Translations under genes and position numbers: made by a program | Notes under the pieces: model-generated | What the model was told of the DNA's origin: nothing | Seen by the model: only the letters and a program-made list of their open reading frames with translations | The model's database searches: none | From: SXXH01 sp041165735 | GTDB lineage: Bacteria; Planctomycetota; UBA1135; GCA-002686595 | Length of the DNA: 28,757 nucleotides | Direction: 5' to 3' | Assembly: GCA_046341775.1 (NCBI GenBank) | Contig: JBKDQQ010000171.1 | Coordinates: 1 to 28,757, forward strand | Part shown: positions 7,396 to 14,488 of the stretch, in pieces | How positions within the stretch are numbered: the first letter of the stretch is position 1 | How the letters are laid out: the number at the start of each line of letters is the position of its first letter

Positions 7396-8637
7396 CTAGG
7401 GTCCGACGCGCCGATCGTCGACGTACTCACCGCTCCACGCGGCGTCGACGGATCCGTCGGGATTGGTGTAGGTGAAGCGGCCGGAGCGCTTGCCGTCCTT
7501 GTGCGCGCCGACGATCCACGGCGAGCCGTCGGCGTGGAACCACTCCGCCTTGCCTTGGCGCACGCCCAGCTCGTAGGCGATGCGACTCTTGAGCACGCCG
7601 TCGGCGCTCCACTCCGAAACCACGCCATGCACCTTGCCGTCGACGAGCGGCTGCTCGGACAGCACGCGCCCGTCCTTGGCGCGCACGCGGCGCGCGCCGG
7701 CGGGCACATCCATGTCGTACGCCTCCTCGACCAAGGTGCCGTCCGGTTCCGCGCGCAGGAACGCGCCATGCCTGCTGCCACGCGACCAGCTGCCGGCCTC
7801 CTCGATCGTCCCGTCGGCCGCCCATTCGCGCCAAGGCCCGTCGCGGCGGCCTTCGTGCATCGAACCGTCCTTCGCCAGCCCGCCGTCCTTGTGCCACACG
7901 CGGTAGGCGCCATGCAGCGTCCCCGCGCGCCACATGGTGGTGGACTTGCGCGCGCCTTCCACGTGCCACTCGCGCGACAAGCCGTCCTGCAGTCCGTCGC
8001 GCCAATCCTGCTCCGCCCGCGGCGCACCGGTCTCGTACCACGTCGACCAGCGCCCGACCTTCAGGTCGGCGCGCATCTCTCCGCGCTGCCAAGCCTGGCC
8101 GCTCTTGTGCCAGGACTCGCTCGGGCCGTCCAAGGCGCCCATGCGCCAGGCGCGACGCACGGCCAGCACTCCGTTGTCGTGCCAACGCAGGTCGGGACCA
8201 TGGTCGACGCGTCGGCCGTCCTCTTGCGTCGCGCTGTAACCGATGCGCTCGGGGCGCCCGTCGGCGAAGTCGAGGCGTTCGAGCCGCACCGCGCGTCCCT
8301 CGTGTTCCGACAAGACGGGCGGAGCCTCGATCTCGGGGAACACGCCGCCGCGCGCGGGCAGCTCCGGATCCGGAACCGAAAGCGGAGCCGGGCGGGTCAA
8401 GTCGGGCAAGGCGGGCCACGAGCGCGTCGGCGCCGAGGATGCCGCGGCGGCTGGCTGCGCGCCGCCCGCGACCATGTCGTACGCGCTGGCGGAAGAGGCG
8501 CCGGACGCGGAGGAGCCGCCAGCGCCCGGGGCGGCCGGCGCGCGCGGTTCGGGAGCGCACGCGCTCGCCAGCATCCACGCGCAGGCGACCGCGCGCGCCG
8601 ACGCGCCGGACCACCGGCCTTCCTTGATGCGCCCCAT
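7396..8637 (-). CDS. MORN_2 (YwqK-type) repeat lipoprotein, copy 3
   Basis: The 413-residue product has an N-terminal signal ending in a lipobox-like WMLASAC (Cys27), a Pro/Ala/Ser-rich linker to about residue 80, and then roughly twelve MORN_2 repeats, for example GRWSTWYETGAPRAEQDW. It is therefore probably anchored to a membrane with the repeats exposed outside the cytoplasm. The preferred start is ATG 8635-8637 (MGRIKEGRW), which has GAGG 11 bases upstream and gives a basic n-region. An alternative ATG at 8656-8658 adds MDEDPRT, whose acidic residues suit a signal peptide less well. It follows the DUF3501 gene by about 50 bp, so it may be read through from the rubrerythrin operon. Function unknown. 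Confidence 0.85.
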   Translation of the reverse strand: MGRIKEGRWSGASARAVACAWMLASACAPEPRAPAAPGAGGSSASGASSASAYDMVAGGAQPAAAASSAPTRSWPALPDLTRPAPLSVPDPELPARGGVFPEIEAPPVLSEHEGRAVRLERLDFADGRPERIGYSATQEDGRRVDHGPDLRWHDNGVLAVRRAWRMGALDGPSESWHKSGQAWQRGEMRADLKVGRWSTWYETGAPRAEQDWRDGLQDGLSREWHVEGARKSTTMWRAGTLHGAYRVWHKDGGLAKDGSMHEGRRDGPWREWAADGTIEEAGSWSRGSRHGAFLRAEPDGTLVEEAYDMDVPAGARRVRAKDGRVLSEQPLVDGKVHGVVSEWSADGVLKSRIAYELGVRQGKAEWFHADGSPWIVGAHKDGKRSGRFTYTNPDGSVDAAWSGEYVDDRRVGP

Positions 8638-8686
8638 CGTGCGGGGATCCTCGTCCATGCCACCCCCGCCGCGCAAGGCACCGACC

Positions 8687-9244
8687 TCAGGCGCCTGCCT
8701 GATCCGCGCGCAAGGCGGCGCGCGTGGGCTCCGAGAGGACCTCCTCGCCGCGCAGCTCGGGATGGTCGCAACCGATGGCGACAGGGACCGCGCCGCCGAC
8801 GGGGAACTTGAGGTACTGGACCGTCGACAACTTGCCCTCGGTGCGCTGCCGCTCGTCGATGGCGGGACGCACGAGCGTCCCGTCGGCGAGGCGGGCGTAG
8901 AGGTGCTCGGGCAGGCCGATCCAGCGCACGAGCTTCTCGGCGCGCTCGAGCGGATCGTCCAGTTCGACGAGCAGCGTGCAACCGAGGTCGCCGCCTTGGC
9001 CGATCAGCTCGTTGTAGGTGTCGAGCTCGTGGCGGATGTCCGCTTCCTTGACGATGCGTTCGGCGCGCACCATCTCGTGCACCTGGTAGCGGATCGTCTC
9101 GTGGTTCTCGAACAGGAAGGTGAGGACGCCCGCCACGTTGGCGCGGCGCAGCCCCTTGGCCGCCATCGCCGCCGCGCGCAGCTCGGCGCGGCGCTCGCCG
9201 TACGTGACGTAGTCGAGGATCTCCGATCGTTGGACGCGCTTCAT
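8687..9244 (-). CDS. DUF3501 family protein
   Basis: The 185-residue product begins MKRVQRSEILDYVTYGERR and contains the stretch FLFENHETIRYQVHEMVRAERI, which I recognise as DUF3501. The biochemical function is not established. The start codon follows the stop of the Fe-S protein gene with a single base between them, so the two are certainly co-transcribed. From memory, the trio rubrerythrin, CCG-domain Fe-S protein and DUF3501 recurs in diverse bacteria, suggesting a joint role in peroxide or oxidative-stress electron transfer. No signal peptide or membrane segment is seen, so it is likely cytosolic. Confidence 0.88.
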   Translation of the reverse strand: MKRVQRSEILDYVTYGERRAELRAAAMAAKGLRRANVAGVLTFLFENHETIRYQVHEMVRAERIVKEADIRHELDTYNELIGQGGDLGCTLLVELDDPLERAEKLVRWIGLPEHLYARLADGTLVRPAIDERQRTEGKLSTVQYLKFPVGGAVPVAIGCDHPELRGEEVLSEPTRAALRADQAGA

Positions 9245-9245
9245 G

Positions 9246-10580
9246 TCAGGTCGGCTTGACGGAGCCTTCGAAGGACTCGCCGCGATAGGCCTTGGCGAGG
9301 ATGGTCAGGGGATGCATGGGCTTGGCGCCGGCGTGCTGCTGGAACTGGATGGCGGCCAGCGGACAGTCGGTCGACCACGCCTGCGCCTCGGCGGCGCGCA
9401 TGTCGCGGAAGGAGTTGGCGCCGGCGCGCTGGCTGGGCTCGAAGCCTTCGACCTTCATGGCGTACGTGCCGTCGTGCCCGCAGCACTCCATCACGGGCGT
9501 GATGGGCGTGCCGAAGATGCGGCGGAACAAGTCGCGCGCGCGCAGGCCCGTGCGCTGCACGCGCAGGTGGCACGGGGCGTGGTAGGCGATCGACGCGGGC
9601 TTGCTGGCGACCTCCTTCTTGAAGCGCGGCTCGTCGCGGATCGACCACAGATGGTCGCAAGGATCCTTGACGGCGGCGGCGACCTTTTGCGCGCGCGCCC
9701 GCAAGGCGCCCTCGAACCACTTCGGCCACTTCTCGCGCATCGTCATCGAGCAGGTCGGATTGATGGCGAGCACCTTGGCCCCGCCGTCGACGTAGGGCTC
9801 GAGGATGTCGAGGTTGTGCTCGGCGCGCCTGCGCGCCTCGTCGAGGTTGCCGCTCTCCCAGGCCGGCATGCCGCAGCACGCCAGGCCCTTGGCGCAGGCC
9901 GTGGGCACGGAATTGCGGTCCAGCACCTCCAAGGCGTCGCGACCGATGTGAGGCTCGTTGTTCTGCACGTAGCAGGTCGGGAAGAGCACCGCCTCGTCGC
10001 CGGCGCCGGCGGGTCGCACGCGGCCCTTCGATTCAGCCCACGCCTCGAAGGTCTCCGACGCGAACTCCGGCAGCAGCTTGTCGCGGTGCACGCCGAGGAG
10101 CTGCTCCATGAACCAACGGTGCGCCGCCACTCGGTTCATCGTGTTCGCCAGGCCGAAGCTCATGCGCGCCATGCGCCCCGCCAAGTCCGGATCGCCGAGG
10201 ATCCGCTCGCGCAGCTTGACGCCCTTCTTCTTGGCGCGCACCGCCTTGTAGCGGTGCACCAACTCGGGGAAGTCGAGGTTGAACGGATGCCCGATGCGCG
10301 GCGTGTACGGGCACTCGACCTCGCACAGCTTGCACTGGAAGCACTGGTCCATGACCCGCTCCGTCTCCTCGGCGCCGACCTTGCGCGCGTCGCCGCCGTG
10401 CTTCTCGTCCAGCAGCTTGAAGAGGTCCGGGAAGGCGTCGCAGTACTTGAAGCACATGCGGCAGCTGTTGCACAGCTCGAAGGCGCGCTCCACCTCCGCC
10501 CGCAGGCCGGCCTCGTCCCAGTACTTCGCCTCGGACGGATCGTAGGAGAGGCCGCTCGTCGGTTGCGCGGAGATCGTCAT
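9246..10580 (-). CDS. Heterodisulfide-reductase-related Fe-S protein (GlpC/HdrD-like, CCG domains)
   Basis: The 444-residue product carries two [4Fe-4S] ferredoxin motifs near the N-terminus: CNSCRMCFKYC (Cys37, 40, 43, 47) and CFQCKLCEVECPYTP (Cys80, 83, 86, 90). The rest has two cysteine-rich CCG-type modules, seen as GLACCGMPAW near the middle and MECCGHDGTYA near the C-terminus, which in this family bind a non-cubane or catalytic [4Fe-4S] cluster. The protein probably passes electrons between a cytosolic donor and a partner. Its neighbours suggest the partner is the rubrerythrin encoded upstream, which lacks its own rubredoxin domain. It follows rubrerythrin by 150 bp and directly precedes DUF3501. 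Start ATG 10578-10580 has an AGGGA-like site nearby. Confidence 0.92.
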   Translation of the reverse strand: MTISAQPTSGLSYDPSEAKYWDEAGLRAEVERAFELCNSCRMCFKYCDAFPDLFKLLDEKHGGDARKVGAEETERVMDQCFQCKLCEVECPYTPRIGHPFNLDFPELVHRYKAVRAKKKGVKLRERILGDPDLAGRMARMSFGLANTMNRVAAHRWFMEQLLGVHRDKLLPEFASETFEAWAESKGRVRPAGAGDEAVLFPTCYVQNNEPHIGRDALEVLDRNSVPTACAKGLACCGMPAWESGNLDEARRRAEHNLDILEPYVDGGAKVLAINPTCSMTMREKWPKWFEGALRARAQKVAAAVKDPCDHLWSIRDEPRFKKEVASKPASIAYHAPCHLRVQRTGLRARDLFRRIFGTPITPVMECCGHDGTYAMKVEGFEPSQRAGANSFRDMRAAEAQAWSTDCPLAAIQFQQHAGAKPMHPLTILAKAYRGESFEGSVKPT

Positions 10581-10675
10581 GCTCGGAGTCCCTGGGACGG
10601 AGTGGATGGATGGCGTCTGGGGCCCAGGGCCGGGGAGGCCGCGGTGACGAACGAGGCCCGCTCGCCGCCATGACG

Positions 10676-10725
10676 GCGCGCGGGCGGGCCTTGGTGGATC
10701 ACGCCGGCGCGCCGCGCCCGCGCGC
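10676..10725 (-). terminator. GC-rich inverted repeat just after rubrerythrin, possible attenuator
   Basis: An 11-bp perfect inverted repeat pairs gcgcgcgggcg (10676-10686) with cgcccgcgcgc (10715-10725) across a 28-base loop. It begins five bases after the rubrerythrin stop and precedes the Fe-S gene. No T-tract follows, so it is not a classical intrinsic terminator; it could lower read-through or stabilise the rubrerythrin mRNA. Chance pairing is possible in DNA this GC-rich. Confidence 0.3.
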
Positions 10726-10730
10726 GACGA

Positions 10731-11150
10731 TCAGGTGATCGACTTGAGCAGGGCTTCGAACTTGCCGGCGTGGCTCTTCTCGGCCTTGGCCAGCGTCTCG
10801 AACCAGTCGGCGATCTCGGCGAAGCCCTCTTCGCGCGCGGTCTTCGCCATGCCCGGGTACATGTCGGTGTACTCGTGCGTCTCGCCCTTGACGGCGGCGG
10901 CGAGGTTCTTGTCCGTCGTGCCGATCGGGAGGTCGGTGGCCGGATCGCCGGCGCGCTTGAGGTAGTCGAGGTGTCCGTGCGCGTGGCCCGTCTCGCCCTC
11001 GGCCGTGTCGCGGAAGTTGCCCGCGATCTCGGGGTAGCCTTCCACGTCGGCTTGCTTGGCGAAGTACAGGTAGCGGCGGTTCGCCTGGCTCTCGCCGGCG
11101 AAGGCGGCCTTCAGGTTGGCGTGGGTCTTGGAGCCCTTGAGTTCCGGCAT
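10731..11150 (-). CDS. Rubrerythrin-family diiron protein without rubredoxin domain
   Basis: The 139-residue product is a ferritin-like four-helix protein. The diiron ligands are visible: Glu20 in AFAGESQANRRY, Glu53 and His56 in GETGH, Glu93 in THEY (Glu90 also nearby), and Glu124 with His127 in AEKSH. Rubrerythrins reduce hydrogen peroxide to water in the cytoplasm. The usual C-terminal rubredoxin domain with its CxxC pairs is absent, the chain ending at KSIT, so another electron donor is needed. The Fe-S protein encoded next is the obvious candidate. It is the first gene of the rubrerythrin, Fe-S protein, DUF3501 set and is preceded by a 318-bp spacer. Start ATG 11148-11150 has no clear Shine-Dalgarno site. 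Confidence 0.92.
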   Translation of the reverse strand: MPELKGSKTHANLKAAFAGESQANRRYLYFAKQADVEGYPEIAGNFRDTAEGETGHAHGHLDYLKRAGDPATDLPIGTTDKNLAAAVKGETHEYTDMYPGMAKTAREEGFAEIADWFETLAKAEKSHAGKFEALLKSIT

Positions 11151-11468
11151 GGTGGTCGGTGTTGGTCAGGTCCCGTGGAGCGGGACGGTCGTTCAGGGGG
11201 AGTCGAGGATCAGGGAGGAGTCGGTGGAACGCCGCGCCCCGGTGGAGGGCGGGCGTCGAGCGCAGGGCCGGATGGCGGCGACCGGGACGCGCCCGAGTCC
11301 GCATCGCGGCGTCGCACGCGGCGACGCGGCCCTTCGCGACCAGCTAGATTGCGATTCGGGCTACGCAGGATCAAGTGGTCCGGATGCGCAAAGCACGCAC
11401 CGGAACGGAACCGCTGGAGGCGCATCGAGCGCGCCGCGGGCCATGGCGTTCCCGCGCGCCGAACAGGC
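11151..11468. other. Spacer upstream of rubrerythrin
   Basis: This 318-bp stretch between the HEAT-repeat gene and rubrerythrin holds no gene that I can support on either strand. It most likely contains the rubrerythrin promoter. The only AT-richer patch is around 11343-11375, described as a separate promoter candidate. I see no clear Fur, PerR or OxyR operator. Confidence 0.5.
11346..11374 (-). promoter_or_regulatory. Possible promoter for the rubrerythrin operon
   Basis: On the minus strand TTGATC (11369-11374) is followed after 17 bases by CAATCT (11346-11351). The -35 matches the sigma-70 consensus at four of six positions; the -10 matches weakly. It lies in the only AT-richer patch of the spacer, about 195 bases before the rubrerythrin ATG, implying a long 5' leader if real. 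Confidence 0.25.
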
Positions 11469-11720
11469 TCAGGCGCGGGGCAGTCCGCGCTCGATGTCCG
11501 ACAGCGCGGCCGCCGCGGCGGTGCACACGTCGCCATCGTCGTCGGCAAGCAGCTCGCGCAGTTGCGGGATCGCGCCTTCGCCGGCCTTGCCCAGGTTGCC
11601 GAGGGCATGGCAACCCGCCAGCCGCACCTTGGGGTCGGCGCTCTTGAGTTGCGCCAGCGGTCCTGACAGGTCGACCTTGGCGGCCGACTTGCCGCCGCCG
11701 AAGAAGGAGAAGAGTCCCAT
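11469..11720 (-). CDS. Small HEAT-repeat protein
   Basis: The 83-residue product begins MGLFSFFGGGKSAAKVDLS and then reads as two HEAT-type helical hairpins: PLAQLKSADPKVRLAGCHAL, then IPQLRELLADDDGDVCTAAA. The Asp/Pro/Val-Arg signature at the turns is typical of HEAT or PBS-lyase-like repeats, which serve as protein-binding scaffolds. It starts 19 bp after the DUF72 stop on the same strand and so may be the last gene of the sugar-transport operon. No Shine-Dalgarno site precedes the ATG (11718-11720); an in-frame upstream start would add a Pro-rich extension and is less likely. The molecular role is unknown. Confidence 0.75.
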   Translation of the reverse strand: MGLFSFFGGGKSAAKVDLSGPLAQLKSADPKVRLAGCHALGNLGKAGEGAIPQLRELLADDDGDVCTAAAAALSDIERGLPRA

Positions 11721-11739
11721 GGGCAGACAAGTTACCCGC

Positions 11740-12585
11740 TCAGGGCTCCCGTGCAAGCCGGGCCTCGATGGCGGCCTGCAAGGCGCGGGCGGTGGCCGGT
11801 CCATGCCCTTGGTAGTGGTTGTTGGCGAAGGCGTGCACCTCGCGCACGCGGGGCCCCAGTTGCGCGAGCAAGGCCGCGTGCCGCTCGATGCTCTCCGACT
11901 TGTCCAACGCCACGCGGTCGAAGCGCTCGCAGGCGGCCTCGGTGGCCTGCCGATCGCCGATCAGCCGCGCGTAGAGGAAGTCGGCCGTGACGAGGTCGAA
12001 GCGCGCCGCCAGCTCCCACGGCGGCGGCATGTAGGACAGCTCGGCCAAGGCGAAGGCGGCGCGCCGGGCGCGCAGGATCGAGAGCAACGGCTCCCCCACC
12101 CAGGCCTTGTTGCGCACCTCGACGGCCACGGCGACGTCCGGGGGCAAGCCCGCGAGGAAGGCGTCGAGTCGCGCCAAGAACGGCTCCGGCGAGACGAAGG
12201 CGGATCGATTGAAGTACGGGAACTGCAGCAGCAGCGGCCCGCGCCGCGGACCGAGGAGCTCCAACGCCTCGAGGAAGCGCAGGCAATCGGCGCGCGCCGC
12301 GGGGCTGTCAAGGATGCTTGACGCGTCGGGGACGGCGCCCGCGCCGCCATGCACGATGGAGCGCGGAAACTTGGCGCACAAGCGGAACGACTCCGGCGTC
12401 TTCGCCGCCCAGCCGCGGACCATGCCGGCGGAGGGCGCGCGATAGTAGGTCGCGTCGCACTCGACCGCGTCGAAGGCCGCCGCGTACACGCGCAGCATGT
12501 CCCCCGCCTTGGTGCCGCCCGGATAGAACGGCCCGATCCAGTCCTTCTCCGACCAGCTCGAGGTCCCGATGCGCCAACCGGTCAT
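11740..12585 (-). CDS. DUF72 (YecE-like) protein
   Basis: The 281-residue product begins MTGWRIGTSSWSEKDWIGPFYP and has family landmarks including FDAVECDATYYRAPS, FRLCAKFP, GPLLLQFPYF and a C-terminal HAFANNHYQGHGPATA. DUF72 proteins adopt a TIM-barrel fold; their reaction is not established. The ATG (12583-12585) overlaps the yjfF stop (12582-12584) as ATGA and is preceded by GGAGG five bases upstream, so it is translationally coupled to the sugar permease. This links the DUF72 protein to furanose or polysaccharide metabolism in this organism, though only by position. It appears cytosolic. Confidence 0.92.
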   Translation of the reverse strand: MTGWRIGTSSWSEKDWIGPFYPGGTKAGDMLRVYAAAFDAVECDATYYRAPSAGMVRGWAAKTPESFRLCAKFPRSIVHGGAGAVPDASSILDSPAARADCLRFLEALELLGPRRGPLLLQFPYFNRSAFVSPEPFLARLDAFLAGLPPDVAVAVEVRNKAWVGEPLLSILRARRAAFALAELSYMPPPWELAARFDLVTADFLYARLIGDRQATEAACERFDRVALDKSESIERHAALLAQLGPRVREVHAFANNHYQGHGPATARALQAAIEARLAREP

Positions 12586-13532
12586 GCGCGCCTCCGCGCC
12601 ACGGCGTGGTCGAAGAGCAGGAAGCCCAGGAACAGCGCCGCGGCGCAGACGCGTCCGAGCCCGGGCTCGGAAAGGCCCGCGAACTGCAAGGCGCGCGCCA
12701 GCGCCGCGAAGAACAGGGCCGCCAAGGCCGCGCCCGCGACGCTCGCGCGTCCGCCGGACAGGGAAGCGCCGCCCACCACCGCGCAGGCGATGGCGTCCAG
12801 CTCGAGGGCCGCGCCGCCGAGGGAGCTGCCCGAGGACGACGACACGGCCAGCGCCACGCCGGCCAGGCCGCCGCACGCTCCGGACACGGCGTGCATCGCG
12901 AGTCGCGCGCCGCCCGGGTCGACGCCGGCGAGCCGCGCCGCCTGTTCGTCCGCGCCGACGACCAGCGCCTCGCGCGTCGGGCGCCAGCGCGAGGCGAGGA
13001 AGTGGCCCGCCACGACCACGAAGAGGAACAAGCACGCCGCCGGTCGCCAGCGGCCACCGGCGAACTCCAGCGCCGCGCCGCTCCATGCCGCGAAGCGCGG
13101 CTCATCGATGGCGATCGACTCCTCGGCCAAGGCTAGCGCCGACGCGCGCAGGGCGAACATGGCCCCAAGGCTCGCCACGAAGGCGGGCACGCGCGACACG
13201 CGCAGGAACCAACCAAGCGCGAGGCCGCTCGCGAGGCCGCTCGCGAGCCCCGCGAGGCCCGCCACGAGCGGCGGCGCCCCGGCCCCGGCCGCCAACGCCA
13301 CCGCGAGGCTCGAGCAAGCCGCGAGGCTGCCGATCGAGAGGTCGATGGAGCCGCATGCCAGCACGAACACCGCGCCCACCGCGGCGATGCCCGGGATGGC
13401 CGCGTCCGCGCACAAGTCTGGCACAAGTCGCGCGCCGAGGAAGTTCGGCAGGAACAACCCGCAGGCGCCGACGAAGACCAGGAGCAGCGCCAAGAGGCGC
13501 GCCGCGGGGTCGCGTCGGAGGATGGCGATCAT
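12582..13532 (-). CDS. yjfF: YjfF-like sugar ABC transporter permease
   Basis: The 316-residue, strongly hydrophobic product is a RbsC/AraH-type inner-membrane permease with multiple membrane segments. It keeps sequence features I associate with E. coli YjfF: AEESIAI after the pore region and the C-terminal cytoplasmic stretch LELDAIACAVVGGASLSGG that contacts the ATPase. With YtfQ, YtfR and YtfT it would form an importer for a furanose sugar, galactofuranose in E. coli. The ATG (13530-13532) overlaps the ytfT stop by ATGA and has AGGAG seven bases upstream. It contains a small internal 12-bp duplication (13221-13244). The match to YjfF rather than to generic RbsC is from memory of the E. coli sequence. 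Confidence 0.85.
   Translation of the reverse strand: MIAILRRDPAARLLALLLVFVGACGLFLPNFLGARLVPDLCADAAIPGIAAVGAVFVLACGSIDLSIGSLAACSSLAVALAAGAGAPPLVAGLAGLASGLASGLALGWFLRVSRVPAFVASLGAMFALRASALALAEESIAIDEPRFAAWSGAALEFAGGRWRPAACLFLFVVVAGHFLASRWRPTREALVVGADEQAARLAGVDPGGARLAMHAVSGACGGLAGVALAVSSSSGSSLGGAALELDAIACAVVGGASLSGGRASVAGAALAALFFAALARALQFAGLSEPGLGRVCAAALFLGFLLFDHAVARRRA
13221..13244. repeat. 12-bp direct duplication inside yjfF
   Basis: gaggccgctcgc is present twice in tandem (13221-13232 and 13233-13244). It is in frame and yields a repeated Ser-Gly-Leu-Ala in a Gly/Ala-rich membrane helix. It looks like a recent replication slippage event without loss of frame. Confidence 0.7.
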
Positions 13533-14488
13533 GCCGTCGCTCCTCGCGGCGCGGCGCGCCACTCGCGCCACGCGAGGACCCCGACGAGCACCGCGGCGCG
13601 CGCGAACAACCCGGTCGCCGTCGAAGCGCCTTGCCAGGCGAGCGTCAGCACCAACGCCTCCGCGGCCAGCGCGCCACCCGCGACGGCGCCCACTCCCACC
13701 CGTCCGCCGGAGAGCCCGGCCCCCGCGAGCACGAAGGCCACGAGCACGTCGAGTTCGCGCCACGCGCCGATGGACGAAGCGTCAGCCGCGGCCAGTTCGC
13801 AGGCCGAGGCCACCCCCGCCAGCGCAGCCGCGAAGCCCGACAAGGCGAAGGCGTGGAGCGCCTGCCGTTCGACCGGCAAGCCCGCGAGGCGCGCGGCGCG
13901 TGGATTGAGGCCGATCGCCGCGGACTGCAGTCCGTGCATCCGGCGCGTCCACCACGCCTGCATCGCCACGACGAAGAGGACCGTCGCCCACGCGATCGCA
14001 GGCACTCCCAGGGGCGCCCATCGACCCAGCTCGCGCACGCCGGGATCCACGGCATGGTGGACGCCACCGCCGGAGACGAGTTGCGCCGTGCCGCGCCATG
14101 CGGACATGCCGACCAGCGTGGCGAGCAAGGGCGGCACGCGCAGGCGGCCGACGCACAGGCCGCTGGCGCTTCCCGCCGCGACGCCGACCGCGAGGGCGCA
14201 GGCGAACCCGGCCGGGACGCCGAAGCGCGTCGACGACACGACGAACACCGACGAGCACAAGGCCATCGTCGCGCCCACCGACAGGTCCACCCCGCCGGCC
14301 GCGACGAGCGGCACGCAGGCGACGGCGAGCAACACCGCGCCCGAACCATGCAGGCACAAGTCGGCCAATGCGCCGACCCAGCGACCGTCGTGGAGGGACA
14401 CGGAGAGGAACCCCGGCGTGGCGAGCGCGTTCCAAGCGAGGAGCAGCGCCAGCAGCGCCCACGGGAACCAGGCGCGCCGCTCGTTCAA
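13529..14488 (-). CDS. ytfT: YtfT-like sugar ABC transporter permease
   Basis: The 319-residue product is the second RbsC-type permease of the importer. It resembles E. coli YtfT in the N-terminal SLHDGRWVG followed by AGGVDLSVGATMAL, and in the cytoplasmic loop ADASSIGAWRELDVLVAFVL. The start is TTG (14486-14488), giving LNERRAW read as MNERRAW. It overlaps the ytfR stop (14485-14487) as TTGA and is preceded by GGAGGG at good spacing, which decides for this start. Two different permeases encoded with one double ATPase imply a heterodimeric channel, as in the YtfT/YjfF pair. Confidence 0.85.
   Translation of the reverse strand: MNERRAWFPWALLALLLAWNALATPGFLSVSLHDGRWVGALADLCLHGSGAVLLAVACVPLVAAGGVDLSVGATMALCSSVFVVSSTRFGVPAGFACALAVGVAAGSASGLCVGRLRVPPLLATLVGMSAWRGTAQLVSGGGVHHAVDPGVRELGRWAPLGVPAIAWATVLFVVAMQAWWTRRMHGLQSAAIGLNPRAARLAGLPVERQALHAFALSGFAAALAGVASACELAAADASSIGAWRELDVLVAFVLAGAGLSGGRVGVGAVAGGALAAEALVLTLAWQGASTATGLFARAAVLVGVLAWREWRAAPRGATA

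Noticed and set aside
5139..8637. A toxin-antitoxin module based on the YwqK label
   Set aside because: The label comes from automatic naming of MORN_2 proteins. No toxin-like small gene is present, and two of the three proteins carry export signals.
10676..10725. Classical Rho-independent terminator after rubrerythrin
   Set aside because: The stem is strong but the loop is 28 bases and no T-tract follows; kept only as a weak attenuator candidate.
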